From Levilactobacillus bambusae (GTDB lineage: Bacteria > Bacillota > Bacilli > Lactobacillales > Lactobacillaceae): a stretch of DNA of 64,000 bases. Within the stretch, counting starts at the first letter, position 1. Each line of letters opens with the position of its first letter. A program made the position numbers and the translations under genes. Shown one piece after another: positions 1-9,166 of this stretch. Below the pieces are notes generated by a model. It did not search any database. It was not told the origin of the DNA and was given only the letters and a program-made list of their open reading frames with translations. The DNA is taken from positions 658,645 to 722,644 of the forward strand of contig NZ_QCXQ01000002.1 in the NCBI RefSeq assembly GCF_003124125.1. The letters run 5' to 3'.

Positions 1-17
1 TCTGGAGCTTATTTTAT

Positions 18-55
18 GGTTGTCCTTGCCAAAACCGGTTTATGTTTGCCACTAA
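18..55. repeat. 38-bp direct repeat, left copy of the tatD 3' end
   Basis: This copy is identical to 1052-1089. Read on the minus strand it encodes the last residues of the TatD-like protein (VANINRFWQGQP) followed by a TAA stop. The sequences on both sides of the two copies do not match, so the identity covers only the 38 bp plus the stop position. It looks like one end of an insertion, or the displaced original 3' end of tatD. Confidence 0.8.
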
Positions 56-171
56 TGACCGAATCCCTTTACTCCCAAATTAGAATCCAAACAGTGAGTT
101 ATCTGGTAGAATAAGCTACGTAAGAAATAACTAGACGTTGGTCAAAATTTGCTACTAAAGGAGCCGTTATA

Positions 172-357
172 ATGACAAACCAAACTAAAATGGAAGATAT
201 TTTAAAAAATCCTGAACGGCAAGACTTACAAGACCTATTCGAAAAATCACTATATGATCCTGATCCCGATAAGCGTAAGGTTTATAACGCCCTGTATACT
301 TACGTTTTAGATAAACGGCAGGAGGAATTACTCAAACAACCAGGATTTAACATTTAA
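172..357 (+). CDS. Small antitoxin-like protein paired with a zeta-like kinase
   Basis: This is a 61-residue acidic and basic, helix-prone protein that I do not recognise as a named family. The start ATG follows a good ribosome binding site (AAGGAG at about 159-164). Its TAA stop lies one base before the ATG of the zeta-like gene, so the two are almost certainly translated together. A small protein directly upstream of a zeta-type toxin is the usual place of the antitoxin (epsilon in the epsilon-zeta systems), so an antitoxin role is inferred from position only. The pair lies between two copies of the tatD 3' end, which suggests it arrived as a cassette. Confidence 0.6.
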   Translation: MTNQTKMEDILKNPERQDLQDLFEKSLYDPDPDKRKVYNALYTYVLDKRQEELLKQPGFNI

Positions 358-358
358 A

Positions 359-943
359 ATGACTAAGACCGAATATATTATTATTGCCGGAGTAAATGGA
401 GCGGGTAAAAGTACCCTATTTCAAATTCAGCCAAATTTATTTGCTCATACCAAACGAATTAATGCTGACGAAATCTTACATCAAATGCATGGTGATTGGC
501 GAAAAAATAGTGATAACTTTAAAGCAATGCGTGAAGAAGTAAAGCAATTGCATGCCGCATTAGCTGAAAAACTAAGTATTCATCAAGAAACGACCCTTTC
601 TGGTACCGGAAAAGCCCAACTTAATTTAATCAACCAGGCTCATAAAAATGGATTTAAAGTGACCCTACTCTATGTTGCACTGGACAGTGCCAACACCGCA
701 ATTGAACGCGTTCAAAATCGAGTTAGTCGAGGTGGTCACGGGATTCCGACAAAAACAATTGCATTGCGTTATCAACAATCTAATCGTAATTTATTCACCA
801 TTGCTTCGAAAGCCGATAAAGTCATTATTTATGATAATACAGATAGATTTGTTAAAGTTTACGCTCGTGAGAACGGACAAACGATTCAAGATGATCTAAA
901 AAATTTCCCTTGGATCGATCAAAGATTATCACATCTAAATTAA
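359..943 (+). CDS. Zeta-toxin-like P-loop kinase
   Basis: The protein has 194 residues. A Walker A motif (GVNGAGKST, residues about 11-19) is followed by NADEI, where zeta toxins bind substrate, and by a basic RVxxRVxxGGHGIP stretch (about 117-130) typical of the zeta/UDP-N-acetylglucosamine kinase family. Known zeta toxins phosphorylate UDP-GlcNAc and block cell wall synthesis. Many homologues of this short form are annotated only as zeta toxin family proteins, so toxicity is inferred. The start overlaps the end of the small upstream gene and has no strong ribosome binding site of its own, which fits translational coupling. A strong terminator follows. Confidence 0.75.
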   Translation: MTKTEYIIIAGVNGAGKSTLFQIQPNLFAHTKRINADEILHQMHGDWRKNSDNFKAMREEVKQLHAALAEKLSIHQETTLSGTGKAQLNLINQAHKNGFKVTLLYVALDSANTAIERVQNRVSRGGHGIPTKTIALRYQQSNRNLFTIASKADKVIIYDNTDRFVKVYARENGQTIQDDLKNFPWIDQRLSHLN

Positions 944-958
944 CCATACGTCAATAAT

Positions 959-1014
959 CCTAACCATAAAAACTTGATTCTTTAATCAGTTTTTATGGTT
1001 AGGGTTATTTTTTT
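959..1014 (+). terminator. Rho-independent terminator after the zeta-like gene
   Basis: A perfect 16-bp stem (959-974 with 988-1003) is followed by a T-rich run at 1006-1014. It lies 15 bases after the stop codon of the zeta-like gene and inside the region bounded by the 38-bp repeats. Confidence 0.85.
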
Positions 1015-1047
1015 ACTAGTCTTGCATGTAAATAAATTTATACATTT

Positions 1048-1773
1048 TTACGGTTGTCCTTGCCAAAACCGGTTTATGTTTGCCACTAACTGTTGTCCCA
1101 TTGCGTCAATTGATATGTGATGCCGATCAGCTAAAGTTTGAATCATCTTGATCATGAATGGTTGATAGTCATTAATATCAACCGGTTGATCCAGCGCCCA
1201 CGCAAGACTTTCAAGACCGTCAGATTCCACAAGAACTTTTTCCCGTGGCACCAGTTGGATCAGCTGTTTCACACTTGCTTCGGTTGCAAATGAGGGCCCA
1301 ATACTAAAGTAACAACCCAACTTTAAGAATTCTGAAACGTAAGCCGGGCTAGAATACCAGTGGATGAAATAAGTATTCGGATATTTTCTCAGGAGTTTCA
1401 AGGTTTCCAGCTCGAGGCCCTTCGTATGAATAATAACCGGTTTACTTACTTCACGTGCATAGGCCAATTGATGTTCAAACACGTTTTTTTGCTGCACAAC
1501 GGAATTTTTAGTCCAAACGTTATCTAACCCAACTTCACCAATTACGGGAACTTGAGCCATGATCGGTTGCATTGCCGACCAGGTAACAGACTCTACGCTC
1601 CAAGGATGAATTCCTGCGCTCAATTTTATCCGGTCGTATCCCAGCGTCCAACTGAGATTCCGTTTAAACTCAACTGGTGACGCACAATTCAGGGTTGCAT
1701 AACTGTTAGTTTGCTGCAATTGGTTCACCATATCGTCGGTTTCAATGTGCGTGTGAGCATCAATAAGTAGCAT
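1048..1773 (-). CDS. TatD-family metal-dependent hydrolase
   Basis: A 241-residue protein opening with the metal-binding DAHTH motif (residues 5-9). Further motifs are EVGLD (about 99), a conserved His in HTKG (about 145), and the acidic VESDG motif near residue 209, in the order expected for TatD-type amidohydrolases with a two-metal site. Relatives are DNases or phosphoesterases; the substrate here is unknown. The start has a strong GGAGG site. It lies 86 bases downstream of the tetR gene in the same direction and may be co-transcribed with it. The last 12 codons coincide with the 38-bp repeat that also occurs at 18-55, so the current 3' end may have been supplied by the inserted cassette. 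Confidence 0.85.
   Translation of the reverse strand: MLLIDAHTHIETDDMVNQLQQTNSYATLNCASPVEFKRNLSWTLGYDRIKLSAGIHPWSVESVTWSAMQPIMAQVPVIGEVGLDNVWTKNSVVQQKNVFEHQLAYAREVSKPVIIHTKGLELETLKLLRKYPNTYFIHWYSSPAYVSEFLKLGCYFSIGPSFATEASVKQLIQLVPREKVLVESDGLESLAWALDQPVDINDYQPFMIKMIQTLADRHHISIDAMGQQLVANINRFWQGQP
1052..1089. repeat. 38-bp direct repeat, right copy (within tatD 3' end)
   Basis: Identical to 18-55 and forming the last coding bases of the tatD-family gene, so the reading frame is intact at this side. The interval between the copies (996 bp) holds only the small gene, the zeta-like gene and their terminator. No recombinase gene is present. Confidence 0.8.
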
Positions 1774-1859
1774 GATGCATTCCTCCCCCCTGGCTCATGC
1801 AAATCATCCAAGAATCCGGCTCAGTCCAGATTTCATTTCATCCATTTTTACTCGTTTGA

Positions 1860-2435
1860 TTAAACTAATAACCAGTCGACCGCTAATAAAGCAACGTCAT
1901 CAACCGATAGTTCCCTTGATTTTAATTCATCTAATGAGATTGCTAACAAATAATTATTTACAATTGAAAAAACACCTTCCATTAAAAATTCAGCAGCAAC
2001 TGGTTTAACAATTTTTTCTTGCTGATACTGCTGCATCAAGCGAAAGAGCTCATTAAAAAAGGGATCATCAGACACCTTGGGAAGAACCGGCCGTATCGCT
2101 GGCTGCGCCCGAAAAATAGCAATAATTCGCATCGTATCAAAGTGGGTCTGTCCAAATTGTAGGAGGCCCAAAATCAGCTGGTTAATTTGTTCCACGGGAG
2201 CTAGGGAACTGGTTAAGTTGGGGGCTAGTGCCTCAATTAACAGGTGCTGATGGTAGTCGAACACCGCAAGCAATAATTGTTGCCGATTCTTAAAGTAGGA
2301 ATAGATATTTGATTGCGACATCTCAATCTTTTTAGCCACCTTCACCGTTGAGGTTCCCTCAATCCCCTCTGCAATAATGAGGGTAGTTGCTGCCAGTAAG
2401 ATTTTCTGTCGTAACTGTTCATTTTTTAATTTCAT
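1860..2435 (-). CDS. TetR-family transcriptional regulator
   Basis: A 191-residue protein with an N-terminal helix-turn-helix (residues about 10-57; STVKVAKKIEMSQSNIYSYFKNR), followed by a helical ligand-binding domain. It is divergent from the SDR gene and the gap holds two matching inverted repeats, one inside the SDR promoter. By analogy with TetR pairs it probably represses the SDR gene and itself. The inducer is unknown. The start ATG has an AGAGGTGA site just upstream. Confidence 0.88.
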   Translation of the reverse strand: MKLKNEQLRQKILLAATTLIIAEGIEGTSTVKVAKKIEMSQSNIYSYFKNRQQLLLAVFDYHQHLLIEALAPNLTSSLAPVEQINQLILGLLQFGQTHFDTMRIIAIFRAQPAIRPVLPKVSDDPFFNELFRLMQQYQQEKIVKPVAAEFLMEGVFSIVNNYLLAISLDELKSRELSVDDVALLAVDWLLV

Positions 2436-2470
2436 AGTTCACCTCTAAGTAGATTATACCCGGTTTTTGC

Positions 2471-2500
2471 TTGACAGGCGATAGAACTATCGCTTATAAT
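2471..2500 (+). promoter_or_regulatory. Promoter of the SDR gene
   Basis: A consensus TTGACA (2471-2476) and TATAAT (2495-2500) are separated by 18 bp. The spacer contains a 16-bp TetR-type operator, so repressor binding would block polymerase. Confidence 0.85.
2478..2493. promoter_or_regulatory. TetR-type operator O1
   Basis: Perfect 7-2-7 inverted repeat GCGATAG-AA-CTATCGC lying between the -35 and -10 boxes. Confidence 0.8.
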
Positions 2501-2516
2501 TCGTCCCGTGTTATTA

Positions 2517-2532
2517 GCGATAGTTCTATCGA
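2517..2532. promoter_or_regulatory. TetR-type operator O2
   Basis: The same inverted repeat in the opposite orientation (GCGATAG-TT-CTATCGA, one end base different), centred 39 bp from O1 and lying just after the expected transcription start. Two copies of the same site support specific control by the divergent TetR protein. Confidence 0.75.
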
Positions 2533-2552
2533 TAAAAAGGAGACCAATATTA

Positions 2553-3359
2553 ATGAAAAAAATTGCAGTCGTTACCGGTGCTTCATCAGGCATAGGCAAG
2601 CAAACGGCATTCCAACTTCAACGTGCTGGCTACCAGGTCATTGGCGGGGCCCGGCACATCAATGATTCTGAGCTTAATTCAATGGGGATAATTACCCGTT
2701 CGCTAGATATTACGGACCCGGAAAGTAACCAGGCGTTTGCCAATGCTGTTTTATCTCGGTTTCACCGGATCGATCTGATCGTGAATTCGGCGGGTTACGG
2801 TCTATTTGGGGCTCTTGAAGAAGTGGATTCCGATGCGGCCAAACACCAACTGGATGTGAACGTATTCGGAACGATGGATCTGACTAGACGTTTCATCCCC
2901 ACAATGCGTTCTCAGGGATTCGGGCGAATCATTAATGTGTCTTCATTAGCCGGTCAAAGTTACACGCAACTTGCAGGATGGTACCACGTCTCAAAGCACG
3001 CACTGGAAACGATGAGCGACGTTCTTCGATTAGAGCTGGCTCCGTTTGGCCTTCAAGTCGTTATTGTAGAGCCCGGGATTACCAAAACAAACTGGGCCAA
3101 CGTGACTAACCAACTGCTTTTAAAGACGACAAAGCCTGATTCTCCCTACCGCCGGCTAGCTGAAAAGCAGGCCCAAACGATCACTCAGGCCTCCCAAACC
3201 GCTGAAGAAGTCGCCCAAATCATTACTAAGGCTGCCTTGTCTAAACACCCAAAAATTCGCTACCAAATTACCCGGACGGATCGGATAATGATGCATCTAT
3301 CGTCCCCCAAGCTTGGGTACCGACTTCAAGATTGGTTTGCAAAGCGAATGATGAATTAA
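2553..3359 (+). CDS. Short-chain dehydrogenase/reductase (SDR)
   Basis: A 268-residue classical SDR. The cofactor motif TGASSGIG is at residues 8-15, NSAG near 80, and the catalytic YxxxK appears as YHVSK with the upstream catalytic Ser in NVSSLAG. Such enzymes oxidise or reduce alcohols and ketones with NAD(P)H. The ATG at 2553 is chosen because it follows AAAAGGAG at the right spacing and gives the usual family N terminus; an upstream in-frame start would run through operator O2. The gene is expected to be induced when the divergent TetR protein is released. Confidence 0.88.
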   Translation: MKKIAVVTGASSGIGKQTAFQLQRAGYQVIGGARHINDSELNSMGIITRSLDITDPESNQAFANAVLSRFHRIDLIVNSAGYGLFGALEEVDSDAAKHQLDVNVFGTMDLTRRFIPTMRSQGFGRIINVSSLAGQSYTQLAGWYHVSKHALETMSDVLRLELAPFGLQVVIVEPGITKTNWANVTNQLLLKTTKPDSPYRRLAEKQAQTITQASQTAEEVAQIITKAALSKHPKIRYQITRTDRIMMHLSSPKLGYRLQDWFAKRMMN

Positions 3360-3467
3360 GGTAAACCACACCTTTAACAACCGAATTTATACCCAATCGA
3401 GTTTGTTAATCACCGTCAATGATCGTCCTTAAGACAGTGACGCTAGTGGACTGCTCCTAAATCTAAA

Positions 3468-3518
3468 AGCGCAAGTTCAAGAATCCCTCCCTTGAGGAAA
3501 ATAAGTTGAACTTGCGCT
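3468..3518. terminator. Hairpin between two convergent genes
   Basis: A perfect 13-bp inverted repeat (3468-3480 with 3506-3518) with a 25-base loop lies between the ends of the SDR and metal-binding lipoprotein genes. It lacks a clear T run, so it is a weak candidate for a bidirectional terminator. Confidence 0.45.
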
Positions 3519-3569
3519 AGTTAATAAACGATTTAGTTTAGCAAACTTGATTGTTCCTTCAACGTTTCG

Positions 3570-4508
3570 CTACTTTACAGCCTGATCCTGCTTCGTCAAA
3601 ATCTGACTTAGGTCCTGATACTGCGACATCATCCATGACTTATACGTCATCCCCTTCGGCAACGTTTCCGTCACCTTTAACACGGGAACGTTGCTGGCCT
3701 GAGCCGTTTTAACCAGTGCCTCGACGTTCTGATTTGAAACCTGTTTATTATCCACGAAGAAGGCAATCTGCCGGTGCTTAATGCCATTCTGCATTGCCAC
3801 AATCTCCTTAGGGGCCGGATCCGTTCCCCGTTCAACGGCCGCCTCAAAGTTTTTATCGCCCACTTTATACCCCAGGGCGTTAATCGCATAGTCAAACACT
3901 GGCTCGCTGACGTAAACTTGGTTCGTAGTTTTTCGATGAGCGGCCTGCTGCTTTAACTGCGCCATTAGTGTCTTAATTGGCTTTAATGATTGAACGTACT
4001 TCTGAGCGTTTTTGTGGAAGTAAGCCTTATTTTGAGGTTGAATTTTACCGAGTTGATCGGCTAAGTAATTGGCGTACTTCGGCATCGTTGTCGGATCATA
4101 CCAGATATGGGGGTTATCACCCGCTTTTTTATGCATGACGGTTTCCCCAATTTTAACGTAGCGGCCTTTGCCATCCTTGGCTAGCCGGTTCATCCAGGAA
4201 TCGTACCCTAGCCCATTAGCGACAACCACGTTAGCGTCACTAACTTCACTGGCAATTTTCGACGTGGGTTCATAATCATGGGGGTCCACCGCTGGATTAT
4301 TAATCACGGCCGTCACCGTCCCCTTATTGCCCGCAACCGCTCTAGCGGCTTCACCGTAAAAATCGGTTGTCGTGATAATTTTAAGTTTGTCCTTCGTCGC
4401 CGCTTGATTGGTTCGTTTACCATTTTGGCACGCCGTTAATAGCGCACCGATTAAAACAACCAAACCTATAAGTCCTAACCACCGCAGTCCACTTCGTCTA
4501 TTCTTCAA
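3570..4508 (-). CDS. Zinc/manganese ABC transporter substrate-binding lipoprotein
   Basis: A 312-residue protein with a signal peptide and lipobox LTAC (Cys27), so it is anchored outside the membrane. It belongs to the cluster A-I (ZnuA/PsaA) metal-binding family: PHDYEP and NPHIWYDP carry the two ligand histidines and SEP(VF) supplies the likely Glu ligand, as in the Mn/Zn PsaA type. It lacks the His-rich loop of many ZnuA proteins. No permease or ATPase gene is next to it, so it must use a transporter encoded elsewhere. A Zur-type palindrome lies about 80 bases upstream, which points to zinc control. Ligands and operator together leave Zn favoured but Mn possible. Confidence 0.88.
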   Translation of the reverse strand: MKNRRSGLRWLGLIGLVVLIGALLTACQNGKRTNQAATKDKLKIITTTDFYGEAARAVAGNKGTVTAVINNPAVDPHDYEPTSKIASEVSDANVVVANGLGYDSWMNRLAKDGKGRYVKIGETVMHKKAGDNPHIWYDPTTMPKYANYLADQLGKIQPQNKAYFHKNAQKYVQSLKPIKTLMAQLKQQAAHRKTTNQVYVSEPVFDYAINALGYKVGDKNFEAAVERGTDPAPKEIVAMQNGIKHRQIAFFVDNKQVSNQNVEALVKTAQASNVPVLKVTETLPKGMTYKSWMMSQYQDLSQILTKQDQAVK

Positions 4509-4584
4509 GATTCTAACCTCTCCTATGTGTTTAAATCCAAGTTAACCCACCAATTAACGTTGTAAGGCGCATCACCTACTATCG

Positions 4585-4613
4585 ATTTAAATAGTAATCA
4601 TTACTATTTAAAT
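4585..4613. promoter_or_regulatory. Fur-family (Zur-like) operator
   Basis: A perfect 29-bp palindrome centred on 4599. Its core half-site AAATAGTAAT followed by a single C and the mirrored half matches the Bacillus Zur box (AAATCGTAAT-N-ATTACGATTT) at all but two symmetric positions. It lies upstream of the metal-binding lipoprotein gene. Confidence 0.75.
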
Positions 4614-4806
4614 TTACCGGTCATTCTTGCCCCTGTCAATCTTTTTTTAAAACCGGAGACTAAGTTAATGATTCTTTGATCATTTTTGGGCCTTCAAGAT
4701 AGCTTGATTAGTCGGTCTTCACATTCACCATTCCCGCTTAGCGAGAACTGCTATAATAGACCATGACTGTTTTACGGGATCGAAACTAACTTATGAGGTG
4801 ACCCAC

Positions 4807-5985
4807 ATGAAAGAAATGAACAAAGTTTTAAAGGCCCAGTTTTTTGTTGATGACCTATCTGACGATCAAAAGGCGGTCATTACAGACATCAACGGGTACA
4901 TTAAACAGGGGCTGAACCAGAAGGAACACTCTGTCGCCATCATTGAAGGCGCCGCGGGAACCGGAAAGTCCGTTGTTTTAATGGAACTCGTTCGTCAATA
5001 CATGACGGATAGCCGCTACGAAACGGCCTTGGTGGTGAACCACCCCGAACTGTATAAGGCCTACCGGGAAATGGGTTCGGCCATCCCAAACATGAACGTC
5101 AAATCCATTTTGCGGCCGACCGCCCTTATTAACCACGCCCAGAAGGATCACAAGAAATACGACATTATTTTTGTGGATGAGGCCCACTTATTGTATTCAA
5201 AATCGGAACCCTATGCGCACTACCGCGGTCAAAATCAGCTCACTGATTTGATGGATCTCGCAAAAGTCGTAGTCGTCGTTTATGATTTTGAACAGGTCTT
5301 CCAATCTAAAATGTACTGGGATAAGGACTTGCTGTTTAAAACGATTGGCAAGCACCCCTACCACCTGTTTAAAATGGATTTCCAATATCGGATGGTCGCC
5401 AGCGACGATCAAGTCGACTGGATGAACGACCTCACCGCGGAAAAACCGATGACTCCCTTCCCCTACGACAGCGACTTTGAGTTTAAGGTGTTTGATAAAG
5501 CCGGGGATATGTTTGACGCAATTAAAAGCCGCAACCAAGAAGTCGGCATGAGTCGGATGGTCGCCACGTCTGGGTTCCCCCGAATTGACGGCCGCCACAA
5601 CGTTGAGATGGATACCTTCAGCCTCCCCTGGGATGAATGGGATCCCCAACGTACCCCATGGGCTAAACGGGAAGGTTCCATCACCCAAGTCGGTACCATC
5701 TACACCCTTCAAGGTTTTGACTTAAACTACGTCGGCATGATCATCGGCCCATCGTTTGGTTACGATGCCAAAACAGATACCATGACCATCATTCCTGAAA
5801 AATACTCCCACAAGGAAATTTTCAAGAAGCGGAAGGACCGGAAGTTCACCGAGGAAGAATATAAAGTCTTCATCGCTAACGTCCTAAACGTTCTCATGAA
5901 GCGCGGTAAATATGGGCTCTATTTGACAGCGTACGATGACGCACTGCGTAAGCGACTGCTGGAGTTAGGGAAACACGGCGATTAA
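4807..5985 (+). CDS. DUF2075 P-loop ATPase (paralogue A, no nuclease domain)
   Basis: A 392-residue member of the DUF2075/COG3410 helicase-like family. Walker A is GAAGTGKS (residues 48-55), Walker B is VDEAH (123-127), and a C-terminal IYTLQGFDLNYVG block resembles helicase motifs V-VI. ATG 4807 is preferred to GTG 4798 because the GAGGTG binding site overlaps the GTG. It is clearly paralogous to the DUF2075 part of the protein at 17798-19477 (shared NHPE, VDEAHLL, SKSxPY, YRGxNQL and NVLMKRG blocks) but lacks the GIY-YIG domain. It has its own TATAAT (4752-4757) and terminator, so it is probably a single-gene unit. The function is unknown; a nucleic-acid translocase with a defence or repair role is inferred. 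Confidence 0.8.
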   Translation: MKEMNKVLKAQFFVDDLSDDQKAVITDINGYIKQGLNQKEHSVAIIEGAAGTGKSVVLMELVRQYMTDSRYETALVVNHPELYKAYREMGSAIPNMNVKSILRPTALINHAQKDHKKYDIIFVDEAHLLYSKSEPYAHYRGQNQLTDLMDLAKVVVVVYDFEQVFQSKMYWDKDLLFKTIGKHPYHLFKMDFQYRMVASDDQVDWMNDLTAEKPMTPFPYDSDFEFKVFDKAGDMFDAIKSRNQEVGMSRMVATSGFPRIDGRHNVEMDTFSLPWDEWDPQRTPWAKREGSITQVGTIYTLQGFDLNYVGMIIGPSFGYDAKTDTMTIIPEKYSHKEIFKKRKDRKFTEEEYKVFIANVLNVLMKRGKYGLYLTAYDDALRKRLLELGKHGD

Positions 5986-5995
5986 TACAGAATGT

Positions 5996-6038
5996 AAAAA
6001 AGCGACTTTCCATTTGGTGGTGGAAAGTCGCTTTTTTT
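5996..6038 (+). terminator. Terminator after the DUF2075 gene
   Basis: A 12-bp perfect stem (6001-6012 with 6021-6032) flanked by an A run and a T run; it could act in both directions. Confidence 0.88.
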
Positions 6039-6043
6039 GGTGA

Positions 6044-6059
6044 TGTTTCATGTGAAACA
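6044..6059. other. parS-like site 1
   Basis: TGTTTCATGTGAAACA differs by one base from the ParB/Spo0J consensus TGTTTCACGTGAAACA. The same 16-mer occurs in reverse orientation at 20831. ParB-binding sites cluster around origins, and oriC is about 55 kb away. Confidence 0.65.
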
Positions 6060-6065
6060 TTCTTG

Positions 6066-6145
6066 AAATTGGCCCCATGGATATGGGGAATACAAGTCGC
6101 GCTGTGTGTATGTGTAAGGATCACCCCCATATTTATGGGGAATAC
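6066..6145 (-). repeat. Degenerate CRISPR repeat pair (left edge)
   Basis: Two diverged copies of the array 1 repeat lie at 6066-6093 and 6118-6145. Both keep the CCCCAT...ATGGGGAATAC core. The gap between them is 24 bases, shorter than the 33-base spacers of the main arrays. The pair is separated from array 1 by a lipoprotein gene whose stop codon lies three bases beyond the second repeat. Confidence 0.8.
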
Positions 6146-6148
6146 TAG

Positions 6149-6778
6149 CTATTCTTCGCTGACAACGTTTCCGTTGCGATTGACCTCAACATCGCCACCG
6201 TGATCTCCTGTAACTGTCACAGTACCATTGTGGTCACTATCAGCCTTGGCAAAATCATCCTCCGAAGAAGATGATGAGTCGGTATCGTTAGAATCATCAG
6301 TTCCATCAGTATCATAGCCATGTGTCAAGGCATACTCTGTTTGCTTCTCTCCAGAGGTCTCCAGGTAGTCTGGGGTAGCTATTAGGGCATCCTTGATTGA
6401 CATACCGTAATGTTCTGACTTATAAAGGGCAGGTGACTCACCGTATTCATTAAGGAATGCTGTTAATGTTGTTGGCCCATTAGATGGATCAGAACTTGTG
6501 CTGGATGAGACAGTACTGGAGCTAGAAGTGCTACTTGCCGTTTCACTTTGAGATGTAACCTCTTTAGTTGCCATCTTACTACTTTCTTTAGCCTTAGATT
6601 CTGACTCACCTTTACTCTTTTTCTTAGAGTCCTTTTTGACCTGTTTTTTGTTAGATAATGATGCCTCGCTGTATTTCTTGCTACTACTATCATTTTTTGA
6701 TGATGTGGTTGAGTTTCCACACCCCCCTAAAATAAGCACTATGGTAAGTGAAACTACGATAACTGATATTTTTTTCAT
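6149..6778 (-). CDS. Ser/Lys-rich lipoprotein of unknown function
   Basis: A 209-residue protein with a signal peptide and lipobox (LGGC, Cys near residue 20). A long low-complexity Ser/Lys/Thr linker follows (about 22-105), then a globular stretch with NEYGESPALYKSEHYGMS, an acidic Asp/Ser tract and a Gly/Val-rich tail. The ATG at 6778 is chosen over one 36 bases upstream because it follows AGGAGTGG and starts a proper signal peptide. It is placed between a degenerate repeat pair and CRISPR array 1 in the same direction as the cas genes, which is unusual. I do not recognise a family. The linker suggests a surface-exposed domain on a cell-wall-spanning stalk. Confidence 0.72.
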   Translation of the reverse strand: MKKISVIVVSLTIVLILGGCGNSTTSSKNDSSSKKYSEASLSNKKQVKKDSKKKSKGESESKAKESSKMATKEVTSQSETASSTSSSSTVSSSTSSDPSNGPTTLTAFLNEYGESPALYKSEHYGMSIKDALIATPDYLETSGEKQTEYALTHGYDTDGTDDSNDTDSSSSSEDDFAKADSDHNGTVTVTGDHGGDVEVNRNGNVVSEE

Positions 6779-6842
6779 ACTTTCCACTCCTGATATGTAC
6801 AGCTTTTTTGTCATCAGTGTTTGGACAGTTAGAACCGACTAG

Positions 6843-7298
6843 GAATCATCTCCATATGTATGGGGAATACCTATGCGGGTTATTTGAGTTGAACTCACTG
6901 ACGGGACCATCCCCATATGCATGGGGAATACAGCAGACCGCCCGCAAAAGCAGCGAGAGCGTTAGGATCATCCCCATATGCATGGGGAATACGCTATCAT
7001 CTTCGTAGATGAAGCCCACCACGCGGGATCATCCCCATATGCATGGGGAATACTTCAATGGCCTCATACACTAGTTCTTTAAAGGCGGGATCATCCCCAT
7101 ATGCATGGGGAATACTAAAGGAGGGACTCATCATGACCGAAACCACTAGGATCATCCCCATATGCATGGGGAATACCGGTCCAGTTCAAACTCAACGTGC
7201 GTTCTAATAGGATCATCCCCATATGCATGGGGAATACATTACTTGAAGTTGGCTCCAGATAAACAGGCTAGGATCATCCCCATATGCATGGGGAATAC
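6843..7298 (-). CRISPR. Type I-E CRISPR array 1 (8 repeats, 7 spacers)
   Basis: 28-bp repeats start at 6843, 6904, 6965, 7026, 7088, 7149, 7210 and 7271. On the plus strand they open with GGATCATCCCCATATG and end CATGGGGAATAC. Six spacers are 33 bases and one (7054-7087) is 34. The two leftmost repeats are mutated, so that end is the old (trailer) end and the leader is at the right, next to cas2. The transcript runs on the minus strand with repeats starting GTATTCCCC. The spacer at 6993-7025 reads as a helicase DEAH motif, and 7116-7148 contains a ribosome binding site and start codon, consistent with phage or plasmid sources. Confidence 0.97.
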
Positions 7299-7333
7299 AC
7301 TAAATAAATCCCGTGGTTAAGCTGTTTCAAAAA

Positions 7334-9162
<1,829 letters not shown>

Positions 9163-9166
9163 TCAT

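Noticed and set aside
6808-7008. Frame across the left end of array 1
   Set aside because: Formed by repeats and spacers, with no ribosome binding site.
6993-7025. Self-targeting of the local DUF2075 gene by the DEAH spacer
   Set aside because: The peptide is similar but the bases at 5161-5193 differ at many positions, too many for targeting.
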